DNA of 64,000 bases, from the NCBI RefSeq assembly GCF_033807715.1, contig NC_084601.1:19672129-19736128 (forward strand), given 5' to 3'. The notes under the pieces were generated by a model that worked only from the letters and a program-made list of their open reading frames with translations, was not told where the DNA came from and did no database searches. This DNA is from Cololabis saira (lineage: Eukaryota > Chordata > Actinopteri > Beloniformes > Belonidae). Numbering within the stretch: position 1 is the first letter of the stretch; each line of letters starts with the position of its first letter. The position numbers and the translations under genes are program-made. Positions 50,901-62,900 of the stretch are shown in pieces.

Positions 50901-53900
50901 ATAGAATAAAAATCCCCTGATAGTGAACACAGCCTTTATGAAAATATATGAGTTTATTTTACAGCCACAACAACTGGAAAGCCTGCAGTCATTGAACCAA
51001 CCATGAACCTCACCAGAATATTCACGAGTCAGTTGTCAGGTCATCTGTCTGACAGATGAAAACTGGCTTAAACTGGGTCGCAACAAGGCGGTTATCCTAA
51101 ATACGCCAGGGATACAAAGGAATGACAAAAAAACAAAAAACACAAGATATTGCAGTAAAAGTCCAGACTTAAACCCAAATTAAATGCATGGCTGGACCTT
51201 AGGAGAGCATTGAATGAACCAATTCCTGTAAATCTTAATTATCTGAAGCAAAATAAATAACACAGTTTGTATCAGTGTTCATCTGAAGCTATATTTATCT
51301 GAAGCTATATTTAACATGTAGACATGTTACGAACCAAAGGAAACTTCAAGCAGAAAGAGTGTGTACTTTCTTTCTTCTATAATTTTAAGTCCACCTTTAA
51401 AAGCCACTCTGTGAAGACACACCTCCTCTGACCGAGTCGGAGCAACGTATCACAAGGACAATTCATGTGTTTGGCACAACAAAATGTACATCTAAGACAA
51501 AGTTTTGTTTCAACACGTGCTGGATCTTCCCCACTAATACCCCTTTTCCACCAAACCGGTTCCAGGGCTGGTTCTGGGTCAGTGCTGGTGCTGGTTCACA
51601 ACTTGTTCAATTGCGAACGGGCTGAGAACCGGTTTGTTTTTCCACAGCTCAAGGTGCTAAAGGGAGACACGTTATTACGTCACTGCAAACGTCAGTTACG
51701 TTGCTGCGAAAGTTGAAGCAACAACAACGTATTTGCTCCAATACAGACTTGATAGCACCCTCGGTGGACCATATCGCTAAAAGACAGGTCGTCTCTTCCT
51801 CAGACCACTGCTGCTTTGCTGCATCCAGATTAATTTGTCGCTTATTTAAAAATGTCGCCGTCTTGCAGTTTTGCTATTGCCGTTGGTCTTAATAACTCCG
51901 CCCCTCCGCTTTTTTTTCTGGCCCGGAGACAGTTCTTTGTCAGTGAGAACAGAAATCCCAGTTCCAAACTCAGCACTGGCCCAGAACCAGCTCTGGAACC
52001 GGTTTGCAGTGGTGGACAGTAACGGAGTAAATTTACTTGAGTACTGTACTTAAGTACATATCCAGAGGATTTGTACTTTACTTGAGTATTAGATTTCTTT
52101 GGTACTTATTACTCTTACTTGAATACATTTCCAAGACAAATATTTTTACTTTTACTCGAGTAAATTTCTAGGAAGGCTGAAAAGTACTCGTTACTTTCAG
52201 GTCTGCTCTTTTTTCTTCTTCCCTAAAATCCTATTGGACACAAGCTGTTTTTGTCAAAGGAGGAGACCTATCACAGTGCACGCTCTCCACTGAGATGTAC
52301 GTAAAGCGGAAATACGTCAAGCCTCCTCAAAACGATACCGCCAAAGTAGCCTGCGTTTGTCAAGACAGAGCCGCAACAAGTGAAGACAGAGCCGCAACAA
52401 TGGCTACGCCTGCGTCAGGAGAAGAAACACAATCCGCTGAGTCGTCTGAGTCTGATAATGAGCCAGACTCGGAGCAGGGACTTTCACAAAATCCTTGGCC
52501 GTATCTTAACTCAATGTTTGAGTTCGACCGAGTAAAAAACGAGGGCACAGACAAACCACAGACATTTATTTTTTAAATGTTTATTGTGTCTGCCGAAGCA
52601 GAACTACCTCTCTGCTTACAACAACTCAACATCGAATTCTCAGAAATAAGAGTTAAAAGATCTTTAAATTAATTTAGAAAAAATATAGTAATTTACTGAT
52701 GTGGAAAATAAGAAATTTACTCTTACTCTTACTTTCACTTAAAGTAAATTTAAAAGCATTTACTTTTGGATACTTAAGTACCTTTAAAAGCAAGTACTTT
52801 TCTACTCTTACTCGAGTAATATTTTGACTGAGCTACTTTTACTTGTAACGGAGTAAATTTTGACCAGTAGTATTTGTACTCTTACTCAAGTACTGGGGTC
52901 GAGTACTCTGTCCACCTCTGCCGGTTTGGTGGAAAAGGGGTTTTATTAGCACAGCGTTTTCAGTGCCAGACCTTTATGCCCCCATGTGGTCAGAAGTGGT
53001 ATTACTACATTTACCAAAATACAAGTGATGCCAAATCTTTTGAGTACTTTGGTTGGTACTTTGTGTGTACGTTTTTTTTTTTGTTTAGGTAATTGATAAA
53101 TCAGTGAAAACTCACCAGAATGTGACCGGCGAAGCAAAGTAGCAGGATCAAAGCCAACACCAGGAATGTCAGGCCGAAGGAGATCCCTAGCACAGCAGTT
53201 CTGCAACACACACACAACACATTACTCCAGCTCTCTTGGCATCTTTCAGTCCTCCGTAGAGCCAACGGAGGCCATAAAAGTAATGAAGATTCTATTGTAT
53301 TCTGCCTCAGACCTGCAATCCATTTGCACTTAGGCAGCATAACAGTGGCAGTACAGAAGGTCCAGTTAGACGTTTTTCTACTCAACAACACCATACAGCT
53401 GATTTAAGGGTACCATAAAAGAGATGATGTAACGTCTAAATGTGCAGAGCAATGTGGCAAAAAGCAGGGCAGGAAGGAGAAGTGAATTAGAAAATCAATG
53501 GCCTCTTAGATGCTGAATTACACCTCTGGCTTCAACAAGCAGTAAATTAGCATGACTGTGAATTTCTCTTCTGGCCATTAAAGCGACACCACACTTTGAT
53601 TCAGCTGATCTACAGCCCCTAGCAGACAGGGTCTCCTTTCATTTTGATCCTTTCTTCTTCTTTTTTTCTTTTGTAACATCGAGCCTCTTGCACCCCTGCC
53701 TCTTTCATTTCAGCAAGGTCCCGTTGATGAGACAGCTGGCGTCAAATGACTTTTTCTAAATCAGTCTGCTTCCGCAGCTGGAGGTTGCTGATGCTGCTGG
53801 GAGTGTGCGGCGCAAATCTGGCGAAGGAGCTGGAGACTTACTTGGGCAGGACGAGGACTTGCACGATGAAAATACAGCAGAATATGAGGCAGGCGCAGGT

Positions 53901-56900
53901 GACGTAGTACTTGAAGGCAGGTAATGTAGTGGATCTGTACTGTTGGGAGACGATGGTCACGCGATTAGACTGAAACTCACTGAAGTACGGTCTTTGCAGT
54001 ATCACATCAAGTCAGATAATCAATGTGATAATGATTATATGAGACTTTGTTTCAACACATTCTAAAATATATGTCAGTAAAGATTTTCAGTCATTTTCTG
54101 ATAATGATATTTATGTTTATACAACCTCTATAATTAATTTTCCAGCACTAATACACACAGTCTTCCATTGATTTGTAAAATAAACGGTGCTTGGTGCTGT
54201 TTTGTATGCATTTGCCTACCTCTTTCTCCAGTGCTTTGTTGTGAAAGAACAATGAGATCCTTTGGATGTCCTCAGACTTCAGCCACTGTCTGCAGACACA
54301 AGTGAAACAGACAGCACAGAGCACCAGAAGTCATTCTGCATTCCCTCAGGAGAGTTTAGAAGCTCGCTCTATTCCTGTGGTTGTTTGTTATGCTGCCCAG
54401 GCTGTTTCTGATCACCTTTTTGCAGTGCGGATAGGGGTGGTATAGTTCTGCTTCCTCGTACCAATCGCTGTGGGAGGTGAAGCCTGCCTGCAGTCAAACT
54501 TAACTGTTTGGCGTTTGTTGAAGTAGCGTTGGCCTGAATCCCAGGACAGGAAATGTCCAAACCAACATCCCCATGCAGCCAGGTGATCTGACGATCAATA
54601 ACTGCTTTTACAGCGGCTGAACAGCCAAAGTCAGACTAATCATAGCGGACATCACACAAAGTTTGAAACTATTCTCTACATATTCAAAATCAACCTTTTT
54701 TCCTGTGAGTCACCACTGGGGGCAAAATTATAAATAGAATGTGAAGTACATGATTTTCTTTCTTCTTACCTGTAATATCATCAAATATGTGATTCGCAAT
54801 AAGTCGTACATCTCCACAAGGAGACTTCACCTTTCAGGGATCAATAAAGTTTTGAATGGAATTGAAATGAAAACCAGATTTAGCTACGTGAGTTAAATCC
54901 TAGAGCTTTTTCTCGTCCCAAAAATGAGGGCTGATGATAGCTATTTTGTCATTCTTTTCACCATTTGTGGAGAAAAATGTTCTGCAAGTTCATCTGCGTT
55001 AGACCAAAAAAAGAAAAATCTATCAGACCTAAACTTACAAGGACACACTTGACATTTTCTATCACACAGATAGTCCATTAAAACGAATATTCTAACTTGA
55101 ACTTGCGACACCTTTCTGAATAAATACAAGTAAATTGTCTTTTAGCCTATGTGTGTTTTCTGATTTTGACCTTTTTGTTTTCACAGTCGCTCAACTGCCC
55201 TCTCAAAACAATCCCCTGCTTGTCTCATAAATGCTCACTTTACTTCAGGTTTTTGTGTTCCATCATGCTTTCCTTTTAAATCATTTAATGCCAATAAAAT
55301 TGTTATTGACGTATTAAATCAAGAGGATTAAATAATTAAGTAGTTAAAATGCAATAAAGCAAAAAGGCTTGAGGCTCATCCATCTTACTTTGCCCACATT
55401 TTAAACTACACTGAGATAAATTTGTCTTGATTCAATTAAATTATTGTCTTTTATTCTGTATTCACACAAATACCATTTTCTATCTTTACATGACGTGAGC
55501 TGTTACCACGCACATTAATGCAGCTGTGGGCTTGACCACAGACGTGATGCTTACTTCTGTGAGTTGATGCCATCGATGGTGCGAATCATTCGTTCGTTGA
55601 GTTCCTGCTCAAATCTCCTCCTCTGAGATTTGGATCTCGAATTGAAGGGAAAAGAGGACACATTTCACTACAGAAAGTGTGTCTGTAAACATAATGAAAA
55701 GCTCCTCCAGTGATTGAATTGTAATGAAATGCCGTCACAACGATGCAGTTCTACGGGTCATGATCCATGGATGCTCTCCGGCTCACCTCTCTCGTCTCTG
55801 GAAGTGGTACTGCCCCATGGGAACGTCCTGAAACAGGCAGCAGACCGAAAGTGATTTTGACAGGTGAGCGCTGATACCTGAGGCGTCTTCATAAGAGAAC
55901 GGGAGATCCCTCACAGTGGTGTTGATCTTGCCGTTGTCTGTGGTCATGCTCTCTCGATGGTGAAGGTTGGCAAAAGGTTTGGCAGCTCCCCAGGACTCCA
56001 GGTATCGGGTCATCCTGACGGACGCCCTCATCTTCCCGCCGTCCAGAGACGGTCGAGAGCGTAAGCCCAACAGTGGGCTGTGCCTCTCAGTCTGGGAAGA
56101 TCAACAGGAATAGATAAGTCATGCTCTCCATTTTGTACAGATGTGTGAAGATGTGCTCATACTAGCAGCATCTGGGATTTTAACGATGTGATGCTGATAT
56201 CTTGGTACCAAAAATACAACATGACACCACCTGAGGCCGTGCAGATGCCAGACTAGTCTGTGGCCTGTTATGTCTCATCAACTTCATTTCATTAGTTCAT
56301 GAATACAACCATTACAGATGCAACAAAAAGGCGCGGACAATAATGCTTGCACCATTTTTGTGAAGTAGACGTGTGCTGGATGTGGTTTCGTCATATCCCG
56401 TTGAAAAATCCACGGAGGTGGTCCTAGAGGCGACACATGTGGGTGTTTCTGCATTAATGCTGCCATCGCTGAAGTGTGAGAGCCCTTTGCCAAGGGCACT
56501 GACTCAACACCTTACCATCACAGAGCCTCGCTTTTGAGTTTGTTACTCATAACCGTCGGGAAGGTTCTTATCAGGGGCCTCATGTACTAAGAGTGCGTGG
56601 ATTTCAACTTGAATCCGTGCGTGGAATTAACAAGACCGCAAAAATTCATATGTACAAAGCTGTGCGTGCGCCCAAATCCACGCAGGTTTCTCTGTACATC
56701 CCAATCAGCGTGGATTTGAGCGCACATGCGGGAGCACAACACTCCGCCTTGTGTCCTCCCCCAAAGATATGTTTGAATATGACAATGAAGATAATTATCC
56801 ATTAAAAACTGCTCATCCTAACAAGAAATGTGCAAAAACAGGTAAAACAAATAAAAAAAGAAAACATCGGCTCTGAGCTGGGTGTCGGACTCCAGTCCTC

Positions 56901-59900
56901 GGGGGCCGGTGTCCCTGCAGGTTTTAGATGTTTCCCTGCTTCATTGCACCATGATACAAGTGACTGTGTCATCAACAGAACTATCCAGATTTTGATGACA
57001 AGTTGGTGACGATGATTAATTAGAATCAGGTGTGTTAAAGCAGTGAAACATCTAAAACATGCAGGACATCGGCCCGTCTGGGATTCAGTTTGACACCTAC
57101 ATGCAGTTCTTTGCTTTGCGTTGCGTTCGGTGAAGAGTTTTGGTTTTATTATGATCGTACGGGTTTATTAATGTTTATGGGCAGCGTTAGTGAATCATTA
57201 CACCCTGCTTTTTCTTGTTTGTATTTTAAGAACCGACACCAGAATTTTTGGTGGATGAAAAACGGCTCCTCGTTCTGCTTTATTGTCATGCATATTATAT
57301 ACTAACGGATTAAGACCAATACACACGTTTATTGAGTCTATAAGGGATATAATATATCCTTAATGGATGTCCGCGATCACCACTCTCATAAGTATAACAA
57401 TGTGAACAATATACAATTATATTTAAAACATGAAGCATCATGATCTGATTCCTCTGCTGCAGAAATAAAGACAATTTGTGCCGACGGGATTATCGAGGTG
57501 CAAACGTGAGAAATAAAGAACAAAGTTGCTCTAACTCGGAGTGTTTCATCCGCAGGAGAAGAGACCGGTCTAGATCCCGGTGTCGTGCCAAAGAGTGATT
57601 GCCTCCCACAATCTGATTTCTCCCCTGAAAATGGGTCTTTTTACCTGCCAAATATTGATTGAAGGCCAAATACAGTTAATGAAAAGTTGTTTCTGCCTAA
57701 ATCTGACTTGATCTCATTCTTGAGTTTCATAATCTGAAACTCTGACGTTGTAGCGCTCTCGCTCAGCGGGCTGCTGTGCGCGCTCCCGCGGCCACAAATC
57801 AGAAGAAATCAGATACACCGGTCCATCACGGGAGAAACACTTTCTGGATCCTGCAGCACCTGCAGCTGACTCCATATCAGACTCTGAAAGTTGCCTAAAC
57901 GTTCAATAAAAACGTATTTCATGCTGAATCACATCAGTTCGCAACCAACCTTTCCGTGACACCTTTTTTTTTATTTAAGACATCTTTACAGAACCGGTTT
58001 TTGCTGCAAAATGTATTTTAATGTTTTTCTGTCCAGACACAGTTATGGGATGTTTTAGGATCTGGCTTTAATCTCCAGTACTCGTCCCATACGGTCGTCA
58101 TGGTGACGGATATGTCCGACCTGCAGCTCCAGCTGAAAGATCATGTTGGTCTGAACCGGAGCAGCTGGTCCAGTTCAGGGCAGAGATCCGGGAGGATCCT
58201 CTTGGTACCTGAACCAGCTGATGGTCCAGTCTCAGTCCCGGACCAGCAAATCCAGACTAAACCAGCTGATGGTCCAGTCTTAGTCCTGGACCAGTCAGTC
58301 TGGTGCCTGTGGACTAGTCGCTCCTGATCCTGCATCAGCAGGTTCCTCTCGGAGCCAAAGCTCCATCGGGATTTGCAGGTTCCATCGTTGAGCTCTTTTA
58401 GTTGTTTGTTCAGATCATGTGATTGATTGTGAGATTGTTGCAGCTCCACTCTTGTGTAATTTATCTGGTGATGTGGGGACTGTCATGTCCTTCACGTGGT
58501 CGTGAACTTATTGTTGACGTTACGTTTCCTCATATTCTGCACTTCACTGCATCACCAGTGAGAGTCGCCAACGGACAAAACCTCAGAAAAGTGCGTACAA
58601 AAGCCTTAATGTGTGAGTGACGGACCGCAGCTTTCTACGTTCACGTCATTCTTTGTACATCCGACCGTGAGCGTTGAAAGTGGCGTACGCACGTTTTTTG
58701 TGCGCCGCACTCTTAGTACATAAGGCCCCTGGTCACACAAAACCCATTTCTGTAAAGCGATCTGGAAAATGGATGACGTTGGATCCATCCAAACTAAATG
58801 AACCCAACGCCACCTACAAGGTTACAATTGACCCTTTCTCAGCCTCCTGATTGGTCCCTGACTGACTAATCAGAAAAATCCTTCTCCGTTGCTACATCCG
58901 GGTCAGAATATCCGCTTGGAGCAAACAGCCGTCTCTCTTGTTCACATCAATGGAAAAAGCGTTGTTTTTACTTGCCTTGTATCAACATTTAAGTCACTGG
59001 ATTATTTTTTTAAACTTTGTATTTGTAAAAGGAAACTTGCGAATGTACTGCACACAGTGTAGTGAGGGTGCATCGTATTTTTATCCCCAAACTGGAAGAA
59101 ATTCGATCCATACTTTTAAAACATTGTCGGCCCAGCAGCAGCTACAACCCATAGCTACAACCTGTTTCATTTATTTATCTTAAAATGGTTAAGCCGTGTG
59201 ATTGGGGCACTTTTAAAAGTGACATCTGCTACCCAGACAGAATCACAGGAACACATTTCATCCCAAAACCGACGGTGAATTACGAAAAATGTCTGCTTTG
59301 GATAAAGCTATGTGGATGGCCGTACTTCGCAGTTCCAAACCTCTGTTTTTTAAACTAACTACACGGTATCTGAAGTGTTCCTTTTATATCTAGTTGCTGT
59401 TGGTTTTCTTTGGTACAATCATTAGAAACAAAGTGATGTAAAACCCTGTTTTTACAATGGAAGTGGACGGGTGAGATGACAGTTTTGTCCGACCTAGCAA
59501 CGGGGGCTTGACAAAGGGTCAATTAGGTTGTTTTGTTTAAAACAGTAAAGTGATTCACACATTACATTAAAAAGGACATTATGTTTATGTTGTGAAGACT
59601 AAACATAAGCTGTTGTGGGTTCCCGCATTGCATGGGTAGCCCTTCAGATGTATACAAGGGGCTGCTGATGACGCTGCTGTGTAAATCGGTGCTTAAACTG
59701 AGTGGGTTTTGAGTAAGAAGGACAGAGTGGTTTGGCAACAATGGACAGTGTACAGCTTTTGACACATTTGATCTATATAGGCCAGTGTTTTGAGCCACTT
59801 AAACACTTGAATCGGTATTCTCTGGCAAGAGTTCTGCACGTCGGCAAGGAGGACTTACCGGGAATCATAAAGAGGATGACAAACAGCGTGCCATAGGTGA

Positions 59901-62900
59901 TTTATTTTAATTGCTCACACTGACAAACATAACATGGCACACATGACTTTAATACCAGAACGAGACGTGGTCCGTGAAGCCTGGGGCTATTTCCAGCTCT
60001 GACAGTGACAGCCAGTGACGGACAGGAGGGGATACTTTTAGCGATCCAGGCTCCATAACTGATCTTGTATCATTAAGGACTTCCTGCAAATGTCAAAAAA
60101 AATCCACCTGTAAACCTTTTCCAACATCCCAGAAGGATAACGAGAAGCTATCCCTGGTAAAAATCAATTAAGATGAAATAAAACCATCTCCTCGTATTCT
60201 GCAGACACTTCTTTAAGATATGTTTTAGAAGAGGAAAAGTTAACTAAATGCCTAGAGGCTCTGGCTGTGGCCACGACTGCTGGATCAGTTAATTGTTGAG
60301 CTGCAGCGAGACAGGTTTTAGATCCCTGTGCTCATGTATTTCTGCTCTGTATTCAAAAATGGGTTCCTGGAGAAATCTGAAAATAGCAGCATAAAGCAGC
60401 AGAATAAAAAATGGAAACATCCTCTGCTGTAAATACTGAATCCTCGTGTCTGTTAAACTAAAGATGTCAGCTCAGGGAGAGGTGATATCTCGTTCTGACA
60501 TTTCCATGTGAAGCAACAACAGCAACACAGCCGTCTCGGCCGTCTACGCCAACAGCACGAATGCTAGCCAGGAAAAATGAACAGTTGATGCTTGTACGAT
60601 TAAACACCAGGCTGTCCCCGCTTTATGTTTTCCAGCAAGATCCCGGGTCTCATGCAGGAGACGCTGCTGTGGAGCTGGTGGTGGATTAGGGAGGCAGACT
60701 GAGGAGCATTGCTTTTAATTTGCCAGGCCAACAATCTGAGCCCGGTCTGGATGCCACAAGCGCTTTTCTATTTGGAGATGTTCTCAGCAGACAGTTCAGA
60801 GAAGAGGCACATCCCGTAAATGCTCATAATCGCCCCTTAATATCCTGGTTTGTCAGGACGAGCTGCACAATGTCACAGTATTCTCACAACACCTCGAGCA
60901 AGGTTCCTTCAAACACAATCTGGTCTGAGCAGAGCGACTGAGAAACACCTGCTGAAATCGTTGGCACACTGCGTTATTGTCTAGCATTTGATTGTCGATA
61001 TTGATCGACGGCCCCAGATGAAAAGGAGACACTTGTTTGTGTGTGTGTCTAGGGTGTGTGTAACCTTGGGAAGTTTAAGAAAGCTCTCGTGTAGTATGTT
61101 GTGCTGAAAACAACAGAACCATATATTTTTCCTCTCTGGCTCATTACATGACCCCAAAACTTGTTTCGGCGCTGCGAATAAACTGCAGACTTCTCCGTGT
61201 GAATCTACTCCTCATGACAAACTACGACATTCACAGGGTCAAGTAGACTTGAAATGTATTTCCAAAATGCCAAACGTGTGTCGTGGCACTCGTGCAGAAG
61301 GTGGTGTGAGAGTTACCACCTGCAGTGGCTGCATCCAGCAGGACAGCTGAGAGTTCAGACTGCTAATGCCAAAGTGCCACGAGCCGGAGACGCCCTCAGA
61401 TGATCTCCGTCCACACCCCGACCGTTAAAGGACAAGTACAGCATAACTAATGCTTCTCCGTCGAATCAAGCACATCCCGACGCCTTTCCATCGGCACAAC
61501 CCCCCCCTGCAAAGCTCTGTGTCGCCTGACGTGCACCTCCAAAATGTTCTGACTGCGCGCCGCCTCGACCTCAAGTAACGTGACTGGTAGATTTGTTCTT
61601 CTTTTTCAGATTTCCTAACACCATTTCTTCATGTCGAGTAGAACGATAGTTGGCTGCAATGTCTGTAAAAATGACTGATGTTGAAAACATTTATTTTGTT
61701 GTTTTTGATTATGAAAATGATGTTTATCACCTCCAACTCATGTAAAATATACTTTATTTGCTTCCTGTGATGTATTATGTCTGCGACGAGCTTGCTCAAT
61801 AGACGGCTGGTAAGGGCTGTATGTACCCGACTTACGTCGCTGCTACGCAGAAATACAAATGTGGCTTAAGCAGGTTCGGGATGATGTCACAAATCATCAA
61901 CACAACACAGCGCTGGCTTCTCCCTCCCCCTCCCTCCAGGGCTTTTCTATAAAAGCACATTTCCAAAGCATATCCAGTGACTGGCTGCTGTGCTGTTTGT
62001 CGTGGCATCAGGTGCAGGCTTACATCAATTTGTGTCCCGTTTACGCCGCCACAGTTCCACATTTTTTACAGTTTTTAACAGCAAACAGCAAAGATATTCA
62101 CTGACCGTGACACACAGTGTTCTGGGTTTGCAGAATTACTTACCCTACCTTTAAAAGCTATTTTAACAGCTCTATTCAATTTTCAGACTTAATATTAGGG
62201 AGAATATACAGAATGCGTATATGAGAATTTATACATATTTGATAAATAATTAAGACCTTTGTTTATATTAATGTAGGATATTGGTTCAATAAATTAAGGT
62301 AGAACAGTAAGTATAGATAATGTCCTACATATTAATATCACGTCTGGATGGATATAGACTGAAAACTCTACAAATGTGAAGTCTAACAACAGTGACAGAT
62401 GGAACAGCTTGTTTTCAGTAGTTGAATGAATGAAACACGTTGAAACATGTGCAATTACTTCTGGAAATGTCTGCACATATGCTCAGAGAATTGTGGCTGC
62501 AGCAGTTTAACATCGGACCTAAAAAGCGTTTCGTTCAGCCGATGAACCTCAGACTGAATTTTAATGTCCATCTTTTAAAATGATGGCTAGAAAACAATAA
62601 CAGAAAACCAAAAGTAGGCAGATTTGACAAGAAATAAATCAATAAATGGAAAAAAAAACATAACAAATTACAGTTAGGTACAAGTCATGCAATGCAATAT
62701 TAATGTCAGGGTTTGACATTTCCCCCAGTTTGTGTTTTCTGTTCTGCCCCGCCTGTTTTCCATCTGCCCTGATTGTTCGCACCTGTGTCTCGTTATGCCC
62801 CGTGTATATCTGGTCTGGTCTTTCCCTGCTCCCTGTCGGTCCGTACTGTTTGCTCCCTCCATGTTCTCCTCGTCAGTTTTTTCGTTCATGATCCTGGTCC

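Larger units (their letters stand above)
51540..52940. mobile_element. TIR element (outer), split by a hAT element
   Basis: Ends CCCCTTTTCCACCAAACCGG and the exact complement of this at 52921-52940. The body repeats gctggttctgggtcagtgctg-type words. The inner insertion at 52007-52920 interrupts it next to its right end. No clear duplication outside the ends. Non-coding, about 480 bp without the insertion. Confidence 0.8.
56574..58729. mobile_element. 2.2-kb TIR element, composite
   Basis: Ends GGGGCCTCATGTACTAAGAG and, from the other strand, GGGGCCTTATGTACTAAGAG, continuing GTGCG, with one mismatch in 24. No clear duplication outside. It contains a complete smaller MITE (56881-57097) and a 48-bp tandem duplication (58214-58294). 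No transposase recognised. Confidence 0.7.

Noticed and set aside
55555..55622. Acceptor CAG directly before AGGAGGAGA for exon w4
   Set aside because: It would start phase 0 although w3 ends with two extra bases. The acceptor 13 bases earlier keeps the frame and gives SKSQRRRF in line with AC2.
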